Shown here piece after piece: positions 53,076 through 61,867 of a DNA stretch of 64,000 nt (its first letter is position 1; each line of letters begins with the position of its first letter). The stretch spans positions 62,001-126,000 of the forward strand of contig NZ_BLVZ01000006.1 of the NCBI RefSeq assembly GCF_015471405.1, in the 5' to 3' direction. The notes beneath the pieces were generated by a model. That model had not been told where the DNA came from. It ran no database searches and saw only the letters and a program-made list of their open reading frames with translations. This DNA comes from Pseudomonas cichorii. Lineage in GTDB: Bacteria; Pseudomonadota; Gammaproteobacteria; Pseudomonadales; Pseudomonadaceae. The position numbers were made by a program, and so were the translations under genes.

Positions 53076-53861
53076 ATGCAACCTTTGCTTGCGCTGACCG
53101 ACACCCAGATCAGTACCTGGGTCGCCAGCTTCATGTTGCCTCTGTTTCGCATCGTCGCGGTTCTGATGACCATGCCGATCATTGGTACGACCCTGGTACC
53201 GCGTCGCGTGCGTCTGTATTTTGCGGTGGCGGTCACGGTGGTGGTCGCGCCTGTGCTGCCGGCCATGCCGCCGGTCGAAGCCCTTGATCTCAGCGCGCTG
53301 CTGTTGATTGGTGAGCAGATTCTCATCGGTGCAGGCATGGGGCTTTCGCTTCAGTTGTTCTTCCATATATTCGTCGTGGCAGGGCAGATCATCGCCACCC
53401 AGATGGGTATGGGCTTTGCCTCGATGGTCGACCCCACCAACGGTGTGTCGTCGGCGGTCATTGGCCAGTTCTTCACCATGCTGGTCACGCTGTTGTTTCT
53501 GGCCATGAACGGGCATCTCGTAGTCCTTGAGATCCTGGTCGAGAGTTTCACCACCATGCCGGTGGGCAGCGGTTTGCTGGTCAGCAATTTCTGGGAGCTG
53601 GCCACGGGGCTCGGCTGGGTGATGAGTTCAGGGCTGAGGCTGGTGTTGCCGGCCATTACGGCATTGCTGATCATCAACATCGCGTTTGGTGTCATGACTC
53701 GTGCGGCACCGCAGCTCAATATCTTCTCCATCGGTTTTCCCCTGACTCTGGTGCTTGGCATGGTCATCCTGTGGATGACCATGGCTGACATTCTCAATCA
53801 GTATCAGCCCATCGCCGTTCAGGCTTTGCAGGCCTTGCGTGACATGGTGAGGGCTCGCTGA
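53076..53861 (+). CDS. fliR: FliR, export-gate membrane protein
   Basis: This 261-residue protein has about six membrane helices and blocks typical of FliR (SFMLPLFRIVAVLMTMPIIG; GQIIATQMGMGFASMVDP). It completes the export pore. It lies 6 bp after fliQ and 1 bp before flhB. Confidence 0.95.
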   Translation: MQPLLALTDTQISTWVASFMLPLFRIVAVLMTMPIIGTTLVPRRVRLYFAVAVTVVVAPVLPAMPPVEALDLSALLLIGEQILIGAGMGLSLQLFFHIFVVAGQIIATQMGMGFASMVDPTNGVSSAVIGQFFTMLVTLLFLAMNGHLVVLEILVESFTTMPVGSGLLVSNFWELATGLGWVMSSGLRLVLPAITALLIINIAFGVMTRAAPQLNIFSIGFPLTLVLGMVILWMTMADILNQYQPIAVQALQALRDMVRAR

Positions 53862-53862
53862 A

Positions 53863-54999
53863 ATGGCTGAGAACGAGAATGGTCAGGACAAGACAGAAGA
53901 CCCCACGGAGAAAAAGGTCCGGGACTCCCGGGCCGAAGGGCAGATTGCCCGCTCCAAGGAGCTGACCACCCTCGTCGTGATGCTGATGGGGGCGGGCGGG
54001 CTGCTGATGTTCGGCAGTGATATTGCGCAAATGATGGTGGAGTTGATGCGCAACAACTTCACGATCAGCCGCGAAACCCTGATGGACACCACCTACATGG
54101 GCAAGCTGCTGCTCAGCTCCGGTGAGCATGCGCTGATTGTGGTGTTGCCGTTTCTGATTGCCATGCTGGTGGCGGCATTGGTAGGGCCGATCATGCTGGG
54201 TGGCTGGTTGTTTGCGACCAAGTCGCTGGCCCCCAAATTCAGTCGCATGAACCCGGCTTCCGGGCTCAAGCGCATGTTTTCGCCTCATGCATTGGTGGAG
54301 TTGCTCAAGTCTTTCGCCAAATTTTTGATCATTCTGGCGGTGGCGCTGGTGGTGCTCAGCAAGGAGCGTAACGATCTGGTCTCCATTGCCCATGAGCCGT
54401 TGGAACAGGCCATCATCCACAGCCTGCTGGTGGTGGGGTGGAGCAGCTTCTGGATGGCGTGCGGATTGTTTTTCATTGCGGCGGCCGATGTGCCCTTCCA
54501 GTTGTATGAGGCGCACAAGAAGCTGTTGATGACCAAGCAGGAAGTGCGTGACGAGCACAAGAACAGCGAAGGTAGCCCTGAGGTCAAGCAGCGCATTCGC
54601 CAGTTGCAGCGCGAGATGTCCCATCGCCGGATGATGGCGGCGATTCCCGAAGCCGATGTCATCATCACCAACCCGACTCACTTTGCCGTGGCGCTCAAGT
54701 ACGATCCCGAGAAGGGCGGGGCGCCGATGCTGCTGGCCAAGGGTGCCGATCTTGTCGCCATGAAGATTCGCGAAATCGGCGCCCACAACCAGATTCTGAT
54801 CCTGGAGTCGGCCGCCCTGGCTCGCTCTATCTACTACAGCACCGAGCTTGAGCAGGAGATCCCGGCCGGGCTTTACCTGGCCGTGGCCCAGGTGTTGGCC
54901 TATGTCTATCAGATCCGCCAGTACCACTCTGGCCGAGGCAAGCGCCCCGATCCGCTGGGTGTTCTGCCTATTCCGCCGGATCTGCAACGCGACGCCTGA
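53863..54999 (+). CDS. flhB: FlhB, export specificity switch
   Basis: This 378-residue protein has four membrane helices and a cytoplasmic domain with the self-cleavage site NPTH (in ADVIITNPTHFAVALKY). Cleavage after Asn, with the FliK signal, switches export from hook to filament substrates. The N-terminal DKTEDPTEKKVRDSRAEGQ is the family start. It is last in the operon and is followed by REP-like repeats. Confidence 0.97.
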   Translation: MAENENGQDKTEDPTEKKVRDSRAEGQIARSKELTTLVVMLMGAGGLLMFGSDIAQMMVELMRNNFTISRETLMDTTYMGKLLLSSGEHALIVVLPFLIAMLVAALVGPIMLGGWLFATKSLAPKFSRMNPASGLKRMFSPHALVELLKSFAKFLIILAVALVVLSKERNDLVSIAHEPLEQAIIHSLLVVGWSSFWMACGLFFIAAADVPFQLYEAHKKLLMTKQEVRDEHKNSEGSPEVKQRIRQLQREMSHRRMMAAIPEADVIITNPTHFAVALKYDPEKGGAPMLLAKGADLVAMKIREIGAHNQILILESAALARSIYYSTELEQEIPAGLYLAVAQVLAYVYQIRQYHSGRGKRPDPLGVLPIPPDLQRDA

Positions 55000-55016
55000 T
55001 CGCGAAAGTTCACACC

Positions 55017-55092
55017 TGCGTAGGCGCAAATTCATTCGCGAATGACATCTGCAGATTGATTCTCTGTAGGAGCGAATTCATTCGCGAAAGCC
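55017..55092. repeat. Two REP-like repeat units between flhB and flhA
   Basis: TAGGCGCAAATTCATTCGCGA (about 55020-55041) and TAGGAGCGAATTCATTCGCGA (55067-55087) are same-orientation copies about 47 bp apart and match the core after fliK. They fall in the operon boundary, upstream of the flhA promoter. Confidence 0.75.
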
Positions 55093-55161
55093 CCATATCT
55101 CCAAGCAGGACAACAAGTTGTCATCAGCTTGCAGCTTTGTACTGGCTACTCGCTGCTAAAG

Positions 55162-55178
55162 TTGGACGGCTTTTTGCA
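55162..55178 (+). promoter_or_regulatory. Sigma54 promoter of flhAF-fleN-fliA
   Basis: TTGGACGGCTTTTTGCA shows GG (55164-55165), 10 nt, GC (55176-55177), about 62 bp before flhA. The -24 box is TTGGACGG, slightly off consensus. Confidence 0.75.
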
Positions 55179-55239
55179 ATAGGTCGATTCAGGTCGCCTT
55201 GGGCGTCAAAGTTTTGATTTAGTGCGCAGGTAAAGAACA

Positions 55240-57369
55240 GTGGATCGCTCTCAGATAATCAGTAGCGCACGTAGCAACCTTGCCGGCTTTGGTCGTGGGC
55301 AACTGGGCGTCCCGCTGTTGTTGCTGGTCATGATGGCAATGATGATGTTGCCCATACCGCCTTTCCTGCTGGACGTGTTCTTCACGTTCAACATTGCATT
55401 GTCCATCGTCGTTCTGCTGGTCTGCGTCTACGCCTTGCGACCACTGGATTTCTCGGTTTTCCCGACCATTCTGCTGGTCGCCACATTGCTGCGTCTGGCA
55501 CTGAACGTGGCGTCCACCCGTGTGGTCATGCTCCATGGTCAGGATGGTCATGCTGCTGCGGGCAAGGTGATCCAGGCCTTCGGTGAAGTGGTCATCGGTG
55601 GTAACTACGTGGTTGGTATCGTGGTGTTCGCGATCCTGATGATCATCAACTTCGTGGTAATCACCAAGGGTGCCGGGCGTATCTCCGAAGTCAGTGCGCG
55701 GTTCACCCTCGATGCGATGCCGGGCAAGCAGATGGCAATCGACGCCGACCTCAACGCCGGTCTGATCGATCAGCCAGAAGCCAAGCGCCGTCGTGCCGAA
55801 GTGGCCCAGGAAGCCGAGTTCTACGGCTCCATGGACGGTGCCAGCAAATTCGTGCGCGGTGATGCGATTGCGGGTCTGCTGATTCTGTTCATCAACCTTA
55901 TCGGCGGCATGCTGGTGGGTATCTTCCAGCACAACATGACTTTTGCCGATGCGGGGCGTGTGTACACGCTGTTGACCATCGGTGACGGTTTGGTGGCGCA
56001 ATTGCCATCACTGCTGTTGTCCACTGCTGCGGCGATCATGGTGACCCGTGCTTCCGGTTCGGAAGAAATGGGCAAGATGATCAATCGCCAGATGTTCACC
56101 TCTCACAAGGCCCTGGCCGTATCGGCAGCGATCATGATTGTCATGGGTCTGGTGCCGGGCATGCCGCACTTCTCCTTCATCAGCCTGGGTCTGGTGGCGG
56201 GCGGTGCAGCCTACTGGCTGTGGAAGAAGCAGAACATGGCAAAGGTCGAGGCCTTGGCTGAGGTTCAGCGCCAGCAGGAACTGCTGCCGTCGCCAACCCG
56301 CGTTCAGGACTCCAAGGAGCTTGGCTGGGATGATGTGACCCCTATCGACATCATCGGTCTGGAAGTCGGGTATCGCCTGATTCCGCTGGTGGATCGCAAC
56401 CAGGGTGGTCAACTGCTGGCGCGTATCAAGGGTGTGCGCAAGAAGCTCTCTCAGGAACTGGGCTTCCTGATGCCGACCGTACACATTCGCGACAACCTGG
56501 ATCTGGCGCCCAGCGCCTATCGTTTGACGCTCATGGGCGTAATTCTGGCCGAAGCCGAGATTTATCCTGATCGCGAACTGGCGATCAACCCGGGTCAGGT
56601 GTTTGGCACGCTCAACGGCATTACTGCCAGAGATCCGGCATTCGGTCTTGAGGCGGTCTGGATCGAAATCAGCCAGCGCAGCCAGGCTCAGTCACTGGGT
56701 TACACGGTGGTGGATGCCAGTACTGTGGTGGCAACGCACCTCAACCAGATTCTCTACAAGCACTCCCACGAGCTGATCGGGCACGAAGAAGTGCAGCAAT
56801 TGATGCAATTGCTGGCCAAAAGCTCACCCAAACTCGCTGAAGAGCTGGTGCCTGGCGTTCTTTCGCTGTCGGCGTTGCTCAATGTGTTGCAGGCGCTGCT
56901 GGCTGAACACGTACCTGTGCGTGATATCCGCAGCATTGCCGAAGCCATCGCGAACAACGCTGGCAAGAGTCAAGATACCGCCGCTTTGGTGGCGGCCGTG
57001 CGGGTCGGTTTGAGCCGCGCAATCGTGCAAAGCATTGTAGGGATTGAGCCGGAGCTGCCTGTGATCACACTGGAGCCAAGGTTGGAACAAATATTGCTCA
57101 ATAGTTTGCAGAAGGCTGGTCAGGGTCAGGAAGAAGGCGTTCTTCTTGAACCGAGCATGGCTGAAAAGCTTCAGCGTTCGTTGATTGAGGCCGCCCAGCG
57201 TCAGGAGATGCAAGGGTCGCCGGTAATTCTGTTGGTAGCGGGCCCCATCCGGGCCATGCTGTCACGATTTGGACGATTGGCTGTACCGAACATGCATGTT
57301 CTGGCGTATCAGGAAATTCCTGACAATAAGCAAGTCACCATCGTAGCGACTGTCGGGCCTAACGGCTGA
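55240..57369 (+). CDS. flhA: FlhA, export-gate ring protein
   Basis: This 709-residue protein has eight N-terminal membrane helices (~20-330) with the FHIPEP-type region (RLALNVASTRVVMLHG; AGRISEVSARFTLDAMPGKQMAIDADLNAG core). The large cytoplasmic domain forms the nonameric substrate ring. The start is GTG at 55240 with AGGTAAAG upstream. It heads the operon with flhF 11 bp behind. Confidence 0.96.
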   Translation: MDRSQIISSARSNLAGFGRGQLGVPLLLLVMMAMMMLPIPPFLLDVFFTFNIALSIVVLLVCVYALRPLDFSVFPTILLVATLLRLALNVASTRVVMLHGQDGHAAAGKVIQAFGEVVIGGNYVVGIVVFAILMIINFVVITKGAGRISEVSARFTLDAMPGKQMAIDADLNAGLIDQPEAKRRRAEVAQEAEFYGSMDGASKFVRGDAIAGLLILFINLIGGMLVGIFQHNMTFADAGRVYTLLTIGDGLVAQLPSLLLSTAAAIMVTRASGSEEMGKMINRQMFTSHKALAVSAAIMIVMGLVPGMPHFSFISLGLVAGGAAYWLWKKQNMAKVEALAEVQRQQELLPSPTRVQDSKELGWDDVTPIDIIGLEVGYRLIPLVDRNQGGQLLARIKGVRKKLSQELGFLMPTVHIRDNLDLAPSAYRLTLMGVILAEAEIYPDRELAINPGQVFGTLNGITARDPAFGLEAVWIEISQRSQAQSLGYTVVDASTVVATHLNQILYKHSHELIGHEEVQQLMQLLAKSSPKLAEELVPGVLSLSALLNVLQALLAEHVPVRDIRSIAEAIANNAGKSQDTAALVAAVRVGLSRAIVQSIVGIEPELPVITLEPRLEQILLNSLQKAGQGQEEGVLLEPSMAEKLQRSLIEAAQRQEMQGSPVILLVAGPIRAMLSRFGRLAVPNMHVLAYQEIPDNKQVTIVATVGPNG

Positions 57370-57380
57370 GGTAGTGAGTC

Positions 57381-58709
57381 ATGCAAGTTAAGCGTTTTTT
57401 CGCCGCCGATATGCGTCAAGCCATGAAGTTGGTTCGCGATGAGCTGGGCGCCGAGGCAGCCATCATTGGCAATCGCCGCATCGCCGGTGGTGTCGAGCTG
57501 ACTGCCGCTCTGGACTACAAGCTGTCCGCGTTGGCGCCTCGTGTGCCGAACATGGAGCTTGAGGACGAACTGCGCAAGACTCAGTCGCGCATCGTTTCCG
57601 CTCAGGCCGAACTGGACAACCGCGGTGACAGTGATGCTTCGATCAATCGCCAGCTGTTCTCCGGCATGCCGCTCAACGCCCTCGATAAACATATCGAACC
57701 GACGCTCGAAGAGCCGCCGCGCCCGTTTGCCCAGGCACCAGCACCCGCTGTAGAGCCGGCAGTCGGTCAGCGCGCCTACGACTCCATGCGTCACGAATTG
57801 AATGGTCTGCGCGAGCTGCTGGAAGTCCAGCTCGGCTCCCTGGCCTGGAATCAACTGCAAGGCAGCCGTCCGCAGCAGGCCAGCCTGTGGCGTCGTCTGC
57901 AGCGCGTCGGTCTGTCCGGCCCGCTGTCGCGTGACCTGCTGGCGATGATCCCGGAAATCGACGAGCCACGTCAGGCCTGGCGCATGTTGCTGGCTCACCT
58001 GGCACGAATGATTGCCGTGCCTGACGTCGAACCGCTCGAAGAAGGTGGCGTGATCGCCATGGTCGGCCCTGCCGGCATGGGCAAGACCACGACCCTCGCC
58101 AAGCTGGCGGCTCGTTATGTTCTCAAGTACGGCCCGCAGAATATCGCGCTGGTCAGCATGGACAGTTTCCGTATCGGTGCCCAGGAGCAGCTCAAGACTC
58201 TGGGGCGCATCCTCAATGTTCCGGTTACCCACGTCGATCCGGGCCAGTCATTGGCCCAGGCGCTGGAGCCGCTGCTGCGCAAGCGCGTGGTGCTGATCGA
58301 TACCGCCGGCCTGCAGGCCAGTGATCCGGCCTTGCGCATGCAGCTGGAAAGCCTCGCCGGACGTGGCATACGTGCCCGCAACTACCTGGTGCTGGCGACA
58401 ACCAGCCAGAAGCAGGTACTGACTGCGGCCTATCACAGTTACAAGCGTTGTGGTTTGGCAGGTTGCATCCTGACCAAGCTTGATGAAACCGCAAGCCTCG
58501 GAGAAGTGTTGAGCCTTGCGATTGGCCATGAATTACCTGTGGCTTATTTGACGGATGGACCACGTATTCCTGATGACTTGCACCTGCCGCGTCGCCACCA
58601 GTTGGTGAGCCGCGCAGTCAGCGTGCAAATGCAGGATGAGCCGAGCGAGGAAGCGATGGCCGATATGTTTGCCGACCTCTATCACACCCCTGGCAAGAGA
58701 GTGGGGTAA
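57381..58709 (+). CDS. flhF: FlhF, SRP-type GTPase for polar flagellar placement
   Basis: This 442-residue protein has a variable basic N-terminal domain, an N-domain, and the G-domain with P-loop VGPAGMGKTTT (~228-238), DSFRIGA, DTAGLQ and TKLDE. It places the flagellum at the cell pole. It lies between flhA and fleN, the usual order for polar flagellates. Confidence 0.96.
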   Translation: MQVKRFFAADMRQAMKLVRDELGAEAAIIGNRRIAGGVELTAALDYKLSALAPRVPNMELEDELRKTQSRIVSAQAELDNRGDSDASINRQLFSGMPLNALDKHIEPTLEEPPRPFAQAPAPAVEPAVGQRAYDSMRHELNGLRELLEVQLGSLAWNQLQGSRPQQASLWRRLQRVGLSGPLSRDLLAMIPEIDEPRQAWRMLLAHLARMIAVPDVEPLEEGGVIAMVGPAGMGKTTTLAKLAARYVLKYGPQNIALVSMDSFRIGAQEQLKTLGRILNVPVTHVDPGQSLAQALEPLLRKRVVLIDTAGLQASDPALRMQLESLAGRGIRARNYLVLATTSQKQVLTAAYHSYKRCGLAGCILTKLDETASLGEVLSLAIGHELPVAYLTDGPRIPDDLHLPRRHQLVSRAVSVQMQDEPSEEAMADMFADLYHTPGKRVG

Positions 58710-58824
58710 CTGATGGATATTACTGGAATGTCCCTGCATCAATGGTCTGCCAGGCATTGTTCGTTCGCGAACGTGCAGCCCGTAATGTGGTTTCGGTCTA
58801 CGCAAGACAAGGTAAAGAAATAAC

Positions 58825-59658
58825 ATGGGCAGCATGCATCCCGTACAGGTTATCGCAGTGACCGGTGGCAAAGGTGGCGTCGGTAAGACTAACGTGTCAG
58901 TGAACCTTTCACTGGCCCTGGCCGAACTCGGCCGGCGCGTCATGCTGCTCGATGCCGACCTTGGTCTGGCCAATGTCGATGTTCTGCTGGGCCTCACGCC
59001 CAAGCGCACGCTGGCTGACGTCATCGAGGGCCGTTGCGACCTGCGCGATGTCCTGTTGCAGGGGCCGGGCGGTGTGCGCATCGTGCCTGCGGCGTCCGGC
59101 ACCCAGAGCATGGTCCATCTTTCAGCAGCCCAGCATGCCGGTCTTATCCAGGCGTTCAGCGAGATTGGCGACAACCTCGATGTGCTGGTGATCGACACCG
59201 CTGCCGGTATCGGCGAGTCGGTTGTCAGCTTCGTGCGCGCAGCGCAGGAAGTATTGCTGGTGGTCTGCGATGAGCCTACCTCGATTACCGACGCCTACGC
59301 GCTTATCAAGCTGCTTAACCGCGACTACGGCATGAACCGTTTTCGCGTTCTGGCCAATATGGCCCAGAGCCCACAGGAAGGGCGCAATCTGTTCGCCAAA
59401 CTGACGAAAGTGACTGATCGCTTCCTTGATGTGGCTCTGCAATATGTCGGTGCCGTTCCTTACGACGAGTGTGTTCGCAAGGCGGTTCAGAAGCAGCGCG
59501 CTGTTTACGAGGCGTTTCCACGCTCCAAATGCGCACTGGCTTTCAAGGCCATTGCCCAGAAGGTTGATACCTGGCCGTTGCCGGCCAACCCGCGTGGTCA
59601 TCTGGAGTTCTTCGTCGAACGACTTGTTCACCAGACCAGTGCGGGGCCTGTTCAATGA
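58825..59658 (+). CDS. fleN: FleN (FlhG), MinD-like flagellar number regulator
   Basis: This 277-residue ParA/MinD ATPase has the deviant Walker A GGKGGVGKT (~14-22) and DADLGLANVDVLLGL. A C-terminal amphipathic region could serve membrane binding. FleN binds FleQ and lowers its activity, keeping flagellar number at one or few. The ATG 58825 is preceded by AAGGTAAAG. Its stop overlaps the fliA start (ATGA). Confidence 0.95.
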   Translation: MGSMHPVQVIAVTGGKGGVGKTNVSVNLSLALAELGRRVMLLDADLGLANVDVLLGLTPKRTLADVIEGRCDLRDVLLQGPGGVRIVPAASGTQSMVHLSAAQHAGLIQAFSEIGDNLDVLVIDTAAGIGESVVSFVRAAQEVLLVVCDEPTSITDAYALIKLLNRDYGMNRFRVLANMAQSPQEGRNLFAKLTKVTDRFLDVALQYVGAVPYDECVRKAVQKQRAVYEAFPRSKCALAFKAIAQKVDTWPLPANPRGHLEFFVERLVHQTSAGPVQ

Positions 59659-60395
59659 CAGCGAGCGGCTTTCAAATGTACAGCAAGGCTTCCAGGAATT
59701 CGCAGTACGAACTCATCGAGCGTTACGCGCCGTTGGTCAAGCGTATTGCCTACCACTTGCTGGCGCGTCTGCCTGCCAGTGTGCAGGTTGAAGATCTGAT
59801 CCAGGCCGGCATGATCGGCTTGCTGGAAGTTTCTACCAAGTACGACTCCACCAAGGGTGCGAGTTTCGAGACTTATGCCGGGATTCGTATCCGCGGTGCC
59901 ATGCTCGATGAAGTGCGCAAGGGTGACTGGGCGCCACGTTCGGTGCATCGCAATACGCGCATGGTGAGTGACGCAATTCGCGCAATTGAAGCAAAAACCG
60001 GTCGTGACGCTAAAGATCATGAGGTTGCTGCCGAACTCCAGTTAAGTCTCGATGATTATTATGGGATTTTGAATGATACCTTAGGCAGCCGTCTCTTCAG
60101 CTTCGACGACCTTTTGCAGGACGGCGACCATGAAGGGTTGCATGAGGACGGCGCAAGCGGCTCGCTCGAACCGTCGCGTGACCTGGAAGATGAGCGTTTC
60201 CAGGCAGCGCTGGCAGATGCAATCGCCAACTTGCCGGAGCGTGAGCGGCTGGTATTGGCGCTGTACTATGACGAAGAGCTGAACCTCAAGGAAATCGGTG
60301 AGGTGCTTGGGGTCAGCGAGTCGCGGGTCAGCCAGTTACACAGCCAGTGCGCAGCTCGTTTGCGAGGGCGTTTGGGGGAGTGGCGAGCGCGTTGA
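59655..60395 (+). CDS. fliA: FliA, sigma28 factor
   Basis: This 246-residue sigma factor has region 2 (LVKRIAYHLLARLPASVQVEDLIQAGMIGL), region 3 and region 4 with HTH (LKEIGEVLGVSESRVSQLHSQC). It drives flgM, fliC and chemotaxis genes once FlgM is exported. The ATG overlaps the fleN stop. Confidence 0.97.
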   Translation: MTASGFQMYSKASRNSQYELIERYAPLVKRIAYHLLARLPASVQVEDLIQAGMIGLLEVSTKYDSTKGASFETYAGIRIRGAMLDEVRKGDWAPRSVHRNTRMVSDAIRAIEAKTGRDAKDHEVAAELQLSLDDYYGILNDTLGSRLFSFDDLLQDGDHEGLHEDGASGSLEPSRDLEDERFQAALADAIANLPERERLVLALYYDEELNLKEIGEVLGVSESRVSQLHSQCAARLRGRLGEWRAR

Positions 60396-60654
60396 TGGGC
60401 GATTTGTGACTTGCAAGAGTCTCAGGTTGTCGCAAGCCGGCTGTGCAGAGCGTTACGTGGTATCAGGATAGACAAGGCAGGAGCCTGTTCGGACAGAGCC
60501 TATGGCCTGCTGGTTCAGGTTTCTGTTTTGTTGTTTTGCCAAGCCCGTCGTCGTTTTCGTACAGCCGGGGGTGTGCTGTGCCAGTATTGAGTGAACAGCG
60601 TGTTCAGGTGCTGAATGCGTTAAAGACTGCTTGGAGGTCGAATTGGACAAGAAC

Positions 60655-61029
60655 ATGAAAATCCTCATCGTTGATGACTTCTCAACGATGCGGCGGATCA
60701 TAAAAAATCTGTTGCGTGACCTGGGGTTCACCAACACATCCGAAGCGGACGACGGCATCACTGCCTTGCCGATGCTTCAAAGCGGTTCCTTTGACTTTCT
60801 GGTGACTGACTGGAACATGCCTGGCATGACCGGTATCGATCTGTTGCGTCAGGTGCGTCAGGATGAGCGTCTCAAAAGTCTCCCGGTACTGATGGTGACC
60901 GCTGAAGCCAAGCGTGAGCAGATCATTGAAGCTGCCCAGGCTGGTGTGAACGGTTACGTCGTGAAACCGTTCACGGCCCAAGTGCTGCAAGAGAAGATCG
61001 AAAAGATCTTTGAACGCGTCAACAGCTGA
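60655..61029 (+). CDS. cheY: CheY, chemotaxis response regulator
   Basis: This 124-residue single receiver domain has D7/D8, acceptor D52 ([11 protein letters not shown]) and the switch Lys in VVKPF. It carries the signal from CheA to FliM. ATG 60655 gives the usual length. An in-frame TTG at 60643 sits 5 nt after a perfect GGAGG and would add MDKN; the ribosome site favours that start. The 259-bp gap after fliA has a few short inverted repeats but no promoter I can identify. Confidence 0.95.
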   Translation: MKILIVDDFSTMRRIIKNLLRDLGFTNTSEADDGITALPMLQSGSFDFLVTDWNMPGMTGIDLLRQVRQDERLKSLPVLMVTAEAKREQIIEAAQAGVNGYVVKPFTAQVLQEKIEKIFERVNS

Positions 61030-61048
61030 TGCATGCCGCGAGGGCGCT

Positions 61049-61834
61049 ATGGACAACAACGATTCACTGGGTGACTTCGAGTCAACCCTGAAGAAACACG
61101 CGCAGGAACTGGTTGCCAGCCTTGAAAAAGGCCGCTTCGGTGATGCCGTGCAATTGATCCATGAGCTCAACCAGGCTCGTGACCGTGGCCTGTATCAGGA
61201 AGTCGGCAAGCTGACTCGCGAACTGCATAGTGCGATCGTCAATTTTCATATTGACCCGAACATGCCGCAAGCCGAAGAAGTGTCGCAGATCACTGATGCC
61301 GCCGATCGTCTGTCGTATGTTGTACGACTGACCGAGAATGCGGCCAACCGCACGATGGACCTGGTAGAGCAGAGCACGCCGCTGATGAACGGGCTGAGCG
61401 AAGATGCCAAGTCGCTGAGCGCGGACTGGGGGCGTTTCATGCGTCGGGAAATCGGTGCCGAAGAGTTTCGTGATCTGGCCAAGCGTGTCGACGGTTTCCT
61501 GTCCCGTACCGAATCCGAAGCTCATACCGTTGCCAGCCATCTCAATGACATTCTGCTGGCCCAGGATTATCAGGATCTTACCGGTCAGGTGATCAAGCGC
61601 GTTACGCAGCTGGTCACTGAAGTCGAAAGCAATCTGCTCAAACTGGTCCTCATGGCCAGTCATGTCGACCGCTTTGCGGGCATCGAACATGACGAAAAAG
61701 CGATCCTTGCTGAAAAAGATCCTAAAAAACATATCACGCAGGGTGAAGGTCCGCAGATTCATGCCGATAAACGTGAAGACGTCGTATCCGGACAGGATGA
61801 TGTAGACGATCTGCTATCGAGCCTTGGCTTCTAG
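61049..61834 (+). CDS. cheZ: CheZ, CheY-P phosphatase
   Basis: This 261-residue protein has a long helical hairpin, the catalytic motif AQDYQDLTGQVIKR (~171-184) with the active-site Gln, and the C-terminal CheY-binding tail DDVDDLLSSLGF. It ends CheY signalling. The start MDNNDSLGDFE at 61049 lies 19 bp after cheY; the upstream in-frame extension overlaps cheY. Confidence 0.95.
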   Translation: MDNNDSLGDFESTLKKHAQELVASLEKGRFGDAVQLIHELNQARDRGLYQEVGKLTRELHSAIVNFHIDPNMPQAEEVSQITDAADRLSYVVRLTENAANRTMDLVEQSTPLMNGLSEDAKSLSADWGRFMRREIGAEEFRDLAKRVDGFLSRTESEAHTVASHLNDILLAQDYQDLTGQVIKRVTQLVTEVESNLLKLVLMASHVDRFAGIEHDEKAILAEKDPKKHITQGEGPQIHADKREDVVSGQDDVDDLLSSLGF

Positions 61835-61867
61835 GTCTGTTGACGGTTAATTTTAGGGAGCACCCCA

